A stretch of DNA of 64,000 nucleotides from Chitinophaga solisilvae (lineage in GTDB: Bacteria > Bacteroidota > Bacteroidia > Chitinophagales > Chitinophagaceae). The DNA lies in contig NZ_JAABOK010000013.1 in NCBI RefSeq assembly GCF_009928525.1, positions 1-64,000 on the forward strand, in the 5' to 3' direction. The notes beneath the pieces are model-generated. The model had not been told where the DNA came from. It worked only from the letters and a program-made list of their open reading frames with translations, and ran no database searches. The position numbers and the translations under genes are program-made. Positions 61,271 through 64,000 of the stretch are shown here, piece by piece. Position 1 is the stretch's first letter. Each line of letters starts with the position of its first letter.

Positions 61271-61311
61271 ACCGGTGGCATAAGCGTTCATTTAAGGAAA
61301 ATTGCTGTTTT

Positions 61312-62151
61312 TCACAGACGTATGGAAGATGGAGATTTCCCGAACTGTTTTTTATAGGCGGCTGAAAAATGTTCCAGGCTGTTAAAACCGGCGGCAAAAG
61401 CAATACCTGTAACAGGCTGGCGGGTATGCTGCAATTGCAGCTGCGCCTCCTTCAGTCTTACCTGTAACAGATAATTATAGGGTGTGGCAGCAGTCACCTG
61501 CTTAAACAGGCGGTTAAAATGAAAGGGACTTAAATTACCAATAGACGCCAGTTGGGGCAGGGAGATATCATCTGTATAATTTTCGTGTATAAATAATTTG
61601 ATCTCTTCTATTACCGGCAGGTAGTTCCGTTTCTGCCGGTCGCTTAATTCCGGCAGTTTCCGTTCCCTGCTGCCGGCTGATAATACCTGCAGAAAAAGTT
61701 CCGTCATCAGTTGCTCTGCCCATAACCGCGGATAATGTGGTTTCTGTATGACGCTGAAAATATGATGATGCAGGAGTTCCATCTCCGGTGTGGCTTTCAC
61801 CAGTATCGCATCCTTATCCGGGTTATCGAAGAACCAGGTGTAGGCAGGAGCTGTAGCTGCCAGGCGTTGCGCGCTTTCAACGGGAAAGGAAAATATGGTA
61901 CACTGATCAGGAATATCATGCACATGCGCTACCCGGTGTTCATAACCGGGCTTACACAGCAGAAAGAGGCCGCTGCAGGCATCCAGCTCATTCCTGAAAA
62001 CCCGGAACCTGAAGTTACCCCGACGGATATACGCTATGGATAAATTCTGCTGATACTCTTTTTCAGAGACACCGCATTCCGTACACCGGCACAGGAAATT
62101 ATGTACGGAACATACCTGTGAATCATAAATAGTGGAAATATCTGCCTGCAT
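61312..62151 (-). CDS. AraC-family transcription regulator
   Basis: The 279-residue protein has an N-terminal cupin-like sensor part (AYIRRGNFRFRVFRNELDAC, GYEHRVAHVHDIPDQCTIFS) and a C-terminal AraC domain (about 180-279; LPQLASIGNLSPFHFNRLFK and ITGIAFAAGFNSLEHFSAAY-like motifs). It is divided from the DinB-like gene by a 68-bp gap and could regulate it and the DUF1330 gene; that is inferred from position only. The ligand is not known. Confidence 0.87.
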   Translation of the reverse strand: MQADISTIYDSQVCSVHNFLCRCTECGVSEKEYQQNLSIAYIRRGNFRFRVFRNELDACSGLFLLCKPGYEHRVAHVHDIPDQCTIFSFPVESAQRLAATAPAYTWFFDNPDKDAILVKATPEMELLHHHIFSVIQKPHYPRLWAEQLMTELFLQVLSAGSRERKLPELSDRQKRNYLPVIEEIKLFIHENYTDDISLPQLASIGNLSPFHFNRLFKQVTAATPYNYLLQVRLKEAQLQLQHTRQPVTGIAFAAGFNSLEHFSAAYKKQFGKSPSSIRL

Positions 62152-62177
62152 AAAGGATCAGCATTACTGCTATAAAA

Positions 62178-63113
62178 TTACAGATTTCCCTGCAGAGAAT
62201 CATCATGCAGGTCAGCGGCAATATGCCGGAAAATGTTCTCTCCCATTGCAGCGTGGCGGGCGTGGTTAATCAGTCCGCTGTCCAGCAGCATGGCGGCAAA
62301 CAATATAGCCCATCCCCTGGCGCGCCGCCATGTCCGGGATGTAATGCCGGTATAGGCAGTCATGGCAAGGCGGCGTGCCTCCTGCTGCGGAAATAGTATC
62401 CAGATGGAAGCCAGATCTGTAGCGATATCGCCGGCAGCCATATCTCCCCAGTCGATGACACCTGCTATGCGGCCTTTCACCGTCAGTACATTGGCAGCGT
62501 GCAGGTCGCCGTGAATCCAGCACCGCGGGGTATCTATCATGGTGTTCACAGCCGCGGACCATGCATAATATATATCGCCGGTAATCAGGGCGGTTTTGTT
62601 CTTCAGCCGCAGCAACCTCTCTTCTACTACGGCAGCACGTTGCTGTAAAGGTACGCCACGTACGGGGCTGACCGGCGCTTCCGGCGGAGCGGGCTGGTGC
62701 AGCGCCTGCAGAAAGGCAATAAAGCCATGCACGGCAGCAGCATCGGGGGGATAAATATCTGCAGGCTCACCTGGCAGCCAGGGAATAATACTCCAGCTCC
62801 AGGGATAGTAGCAGGTAGCATGCCCGGTTCTCAGCGGCGCCGGTATCGGCAGCGTAAGTACTGACTGCAGGCGGGGCAGCCAGGTCTGTTCCTTTTCTAC
62901 GAGTGCGGCGGCAGCTGCACGCCGGGGCAGGCGCACTGCCAGCGTTTCACCAAGGCGGAATACTACATTATCCCAGCCTTCATAAGGACTGTGCAGCGGC
63001 AGCAATGCTAAATCAGGATGCTGATCTGTCAATAAGCCTTGTACCAGATCAGTATCTATTATAACGTCCGCTGCCGGCATTCCTGCTGATGGTATGTCTT
63101 TCTTCCGCCGCAT
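62178..63113 (-). CDS. Aminoglycoside phosphotransferase-family kinase
   Basis: The 311-residue protein has the APH fold. The N-lobe contains NVVFRLGETLAVRLPRR with the ATP-binding Lys/Arg region. The catalytic loop HGDLHAANVLTVKGR is followed by the metal-binding VIDWGDMAAGDIATDLA. The family includes drug-modifying kinases and many small-metabolite kinases, so resistance should not be assumed. A -7 box (TAATTTTG, minus strand, 63119-63126) ends five bases before the ATG, suggesting a leaderless transcript. Confidence 0.87.
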   Translation of the reverse strand: MRRKKDIPSAGMPAADVIIDTDLVQGLLTDQHPDLALLPLHSPYEGWDNVVFRLGETLAVRLPRRAAAAALVEKEQTWLPRLQSVLTLPIPAPLRTGHATCYYPWSWSIIPWLPGEPADIYPPDAAAVHGFIAFLQALHQPAPPEAPVSPVRGVPLQQRAAVVEERLLRLKNKTALITGDIYYAWSAAVNTMIDTPRCWIHGDLHAANVLTVKGRIAGVIDWGDMAAGDIATDLASIWILFPQQEARRLAMTAYTGITSRTWRRARGWAILFAAMLLDSGLINHARHAAMGENIFRHIAADLHDDSLQGNL

Positions 63114-63118
63114 GTCTG

Positions 63119-63126
63119 CAAAATTA
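63119..63126 (-). promoter_or_regulatory. -7 box abutting the phosphotransferase start codon
   Basis: TAATTTTG on the minus strand lies five bases from the ATG, the same spacing as at 426-433. Confidence 0.45.
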
Positions 63127-63588
63127 ATGAATACCTGACATCAGTGCTGCCTGATACCGCTTACAACATAACAGCCGGTATTACGCTCCGAAAAAAAGCG
63201 TGACAACCTATGAATTTTACAGGCATGCGATGCTGCATTCCGTCAGACATCCATACTTTATCACTGCCATAAATCCGCACTGGCATTATTTCACAGGGAG
63301 AAGTTTTTTGGTTATTAAAAAAAATGTTCCTAATTTGAAGCACTGAAGATAGACGCACACACGATCACTAACGCTATCGATTAAACGAAGACCCATACTA
63401 TCTTCTGGAGGATCTATCAACCGAAACAACAATAACCGTCGAGTAATCTGAACCTGTAACTGAACCCGAAGAGCGTCGAGTATTTTCCTTACTGAGCACC
63501 GCATGTCCGGCAGCACAATAACCCAGCAGCAAATTAATTGTCTGTAGCAATTGTGTGTATTCATAACCCTCAACTCAAAATCACAATT
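63127..63588. other. Intergenic stretch without a recognisable gene
   Basis: About 460 bases between divergent genes. I see no protein-like frame, RNA fold or consensus promoter for the gene at 63589. Confidence 0.4.
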
Positions 63589-64000
63589 ATGAAACTTGTA
63601 AAACCCGTAATCCTCATTGGCGTATTAGCATTATCTGTAATCATCTCCTGTAAGAAAGACGCTGTTCAGGATGCACCACAACAAAATTCTATCTCTGAAG
63701 AAGTACTGAGCAAAATCAGACAAAGTGGCTTCAGCTCCGACAACGTACAGAAAATCGGAGATGGCTATCTCGTAGAAAACGATATCCTGCTGCATGAGCA
63801 CGATCTGGTAGGCAGCAAAAACAGAATCAATGTAGGTAAAGAAGAACAATACCGTACTACTGCTATTGTTACCGGTTTACCTAAAACAATCACTGTAAGT
63901 GTGAGCGGCTTCAGCAGCCCTATGTTTGCACAGGCAGCACAGCAGGCCGTTGCAGCGTATAACGCACTGGGTCTGAGACTCAGATTCCAGTATGTTACCG
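63589..64000 (+). CDS. M57-like metalloprotease lipoprotein, 5' part
   Basis: The visible 137 residues begin with a lipoprotein signal (lipobox VIISC, Cys20) and continue with SSDNVQKIGDGYLVENDILL and EQYRTTAIV, a pattern known from Chitinophagaceae M57-type (HEIGH-like) metalloproteases. The later GLPKTITVSVSGFSS and AVAAYNALGLRLRFQYV segments lead toward the zinc domain, which lies beyond the window end. The protease motif itself is therefore not seen. The gene runs off the window. Confidence 0.6.
   Translation, partial: MKLVKPVILIGVLALSVIISCKKDAVQDAPQQNSISEEVLSKIRQSGFSSDNVQKIGDGYLVENDILLHEHDLVGSKNRINVGKEEQYRTTAIVTGLPKTITVSVSGFSSPMFAQAAQQAVAAYNALGLRLRFQYVT

Noticed and set aside
62178-63113. 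Calling this kinase an aminoglycoside resistance gene
   Set aside because: The APH fold is shared by many metabolite kinases, and nothing here shows drug specificity.

Overview
The window looks like a chromosomal segment of a Bacteroidota bacterium of the Chitinophaga type. The evidence is the protein families (TonB-dependent receptors with carboxypeptidase-like N-domains, an ECF sigma/FecR pair, a propeller-type LytS/LytTR system, Bacteroidota-style RiPP leaders, GH20) and the many TAnnTTTG -7 promoter boxes typical of this phylum. No rRNA operon, CRISPR array, prophage or replication origin is visible.

0-26 kb is mostly core genome. It opens with the 3' end of an IS3-family transposase. 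A predicted amidotransferase/ATP-grasp pair follows, then RidA, a rhodanese, a PASTA protein with Ddl, and a ferredoxin divergent from a LuxC-like acyl-CoA reductase. After these come an HtrA protease, a LytTR regulator with its large sensor kinase, ProRS, a Gly/Tyr-rich lipoprotein and a FadL-like porin. A run of minus-strand genes carries three tRNA-maturation enzymes (MiaA, CCA nucleotidyltransferase, TsaC-type), and dapD closes the block. At 25.2-26.8 kb a tRNA-Leu(CAG) is followed by two decayed serine-recombinase 3' ends that bracket a small-protein/nucleotidyltransferase gene pair: an integration hot spot.

26.8-36 kb is nutrient uptake: a siderophore-type TonB receptor, then an ECF sigma / FecR / STN-containing TonB receptor / lipoprotein set. 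36-47.4 kb is mixed accessory content: two related fibre-like secreted proteins, a SpoIID-domain lipoprotein, a MacB/FtsX-type permease, small enzymes, a Crp/Fnr regulator with DoxX, and a MarR-GNAT fusion with a palindromic operator. 47.4-58.2 kb holds a short (class III) UvrA, a LysE exporter, a GH20 hexosaminidase, a second tRNA-Leu(CAG), and an AraC-type membrane regulator / TonB receptor / phosphoinositide-phospholipase-C-like set. 58-64 kb has small membrane proteins, two orphan RiPP precursor genes, DinB, AraC and APH-family genes, and the start of an M57-like metalloprotease lipoprotein.

The most unusual feature is a dispersed set of at least twelve long intergenic hairpins (one of them cut in half). 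Their outer arms are tandem 7-9 bp words and their inner arms share an AGCG(A/G)AGA-like core. They fill whole intergenic spaces and often include the stop codon of the neighbouring gene. Two pairs share the same loop, one pair in opposite orientation, which indicates copying and movement. I know of no named family that matches them.
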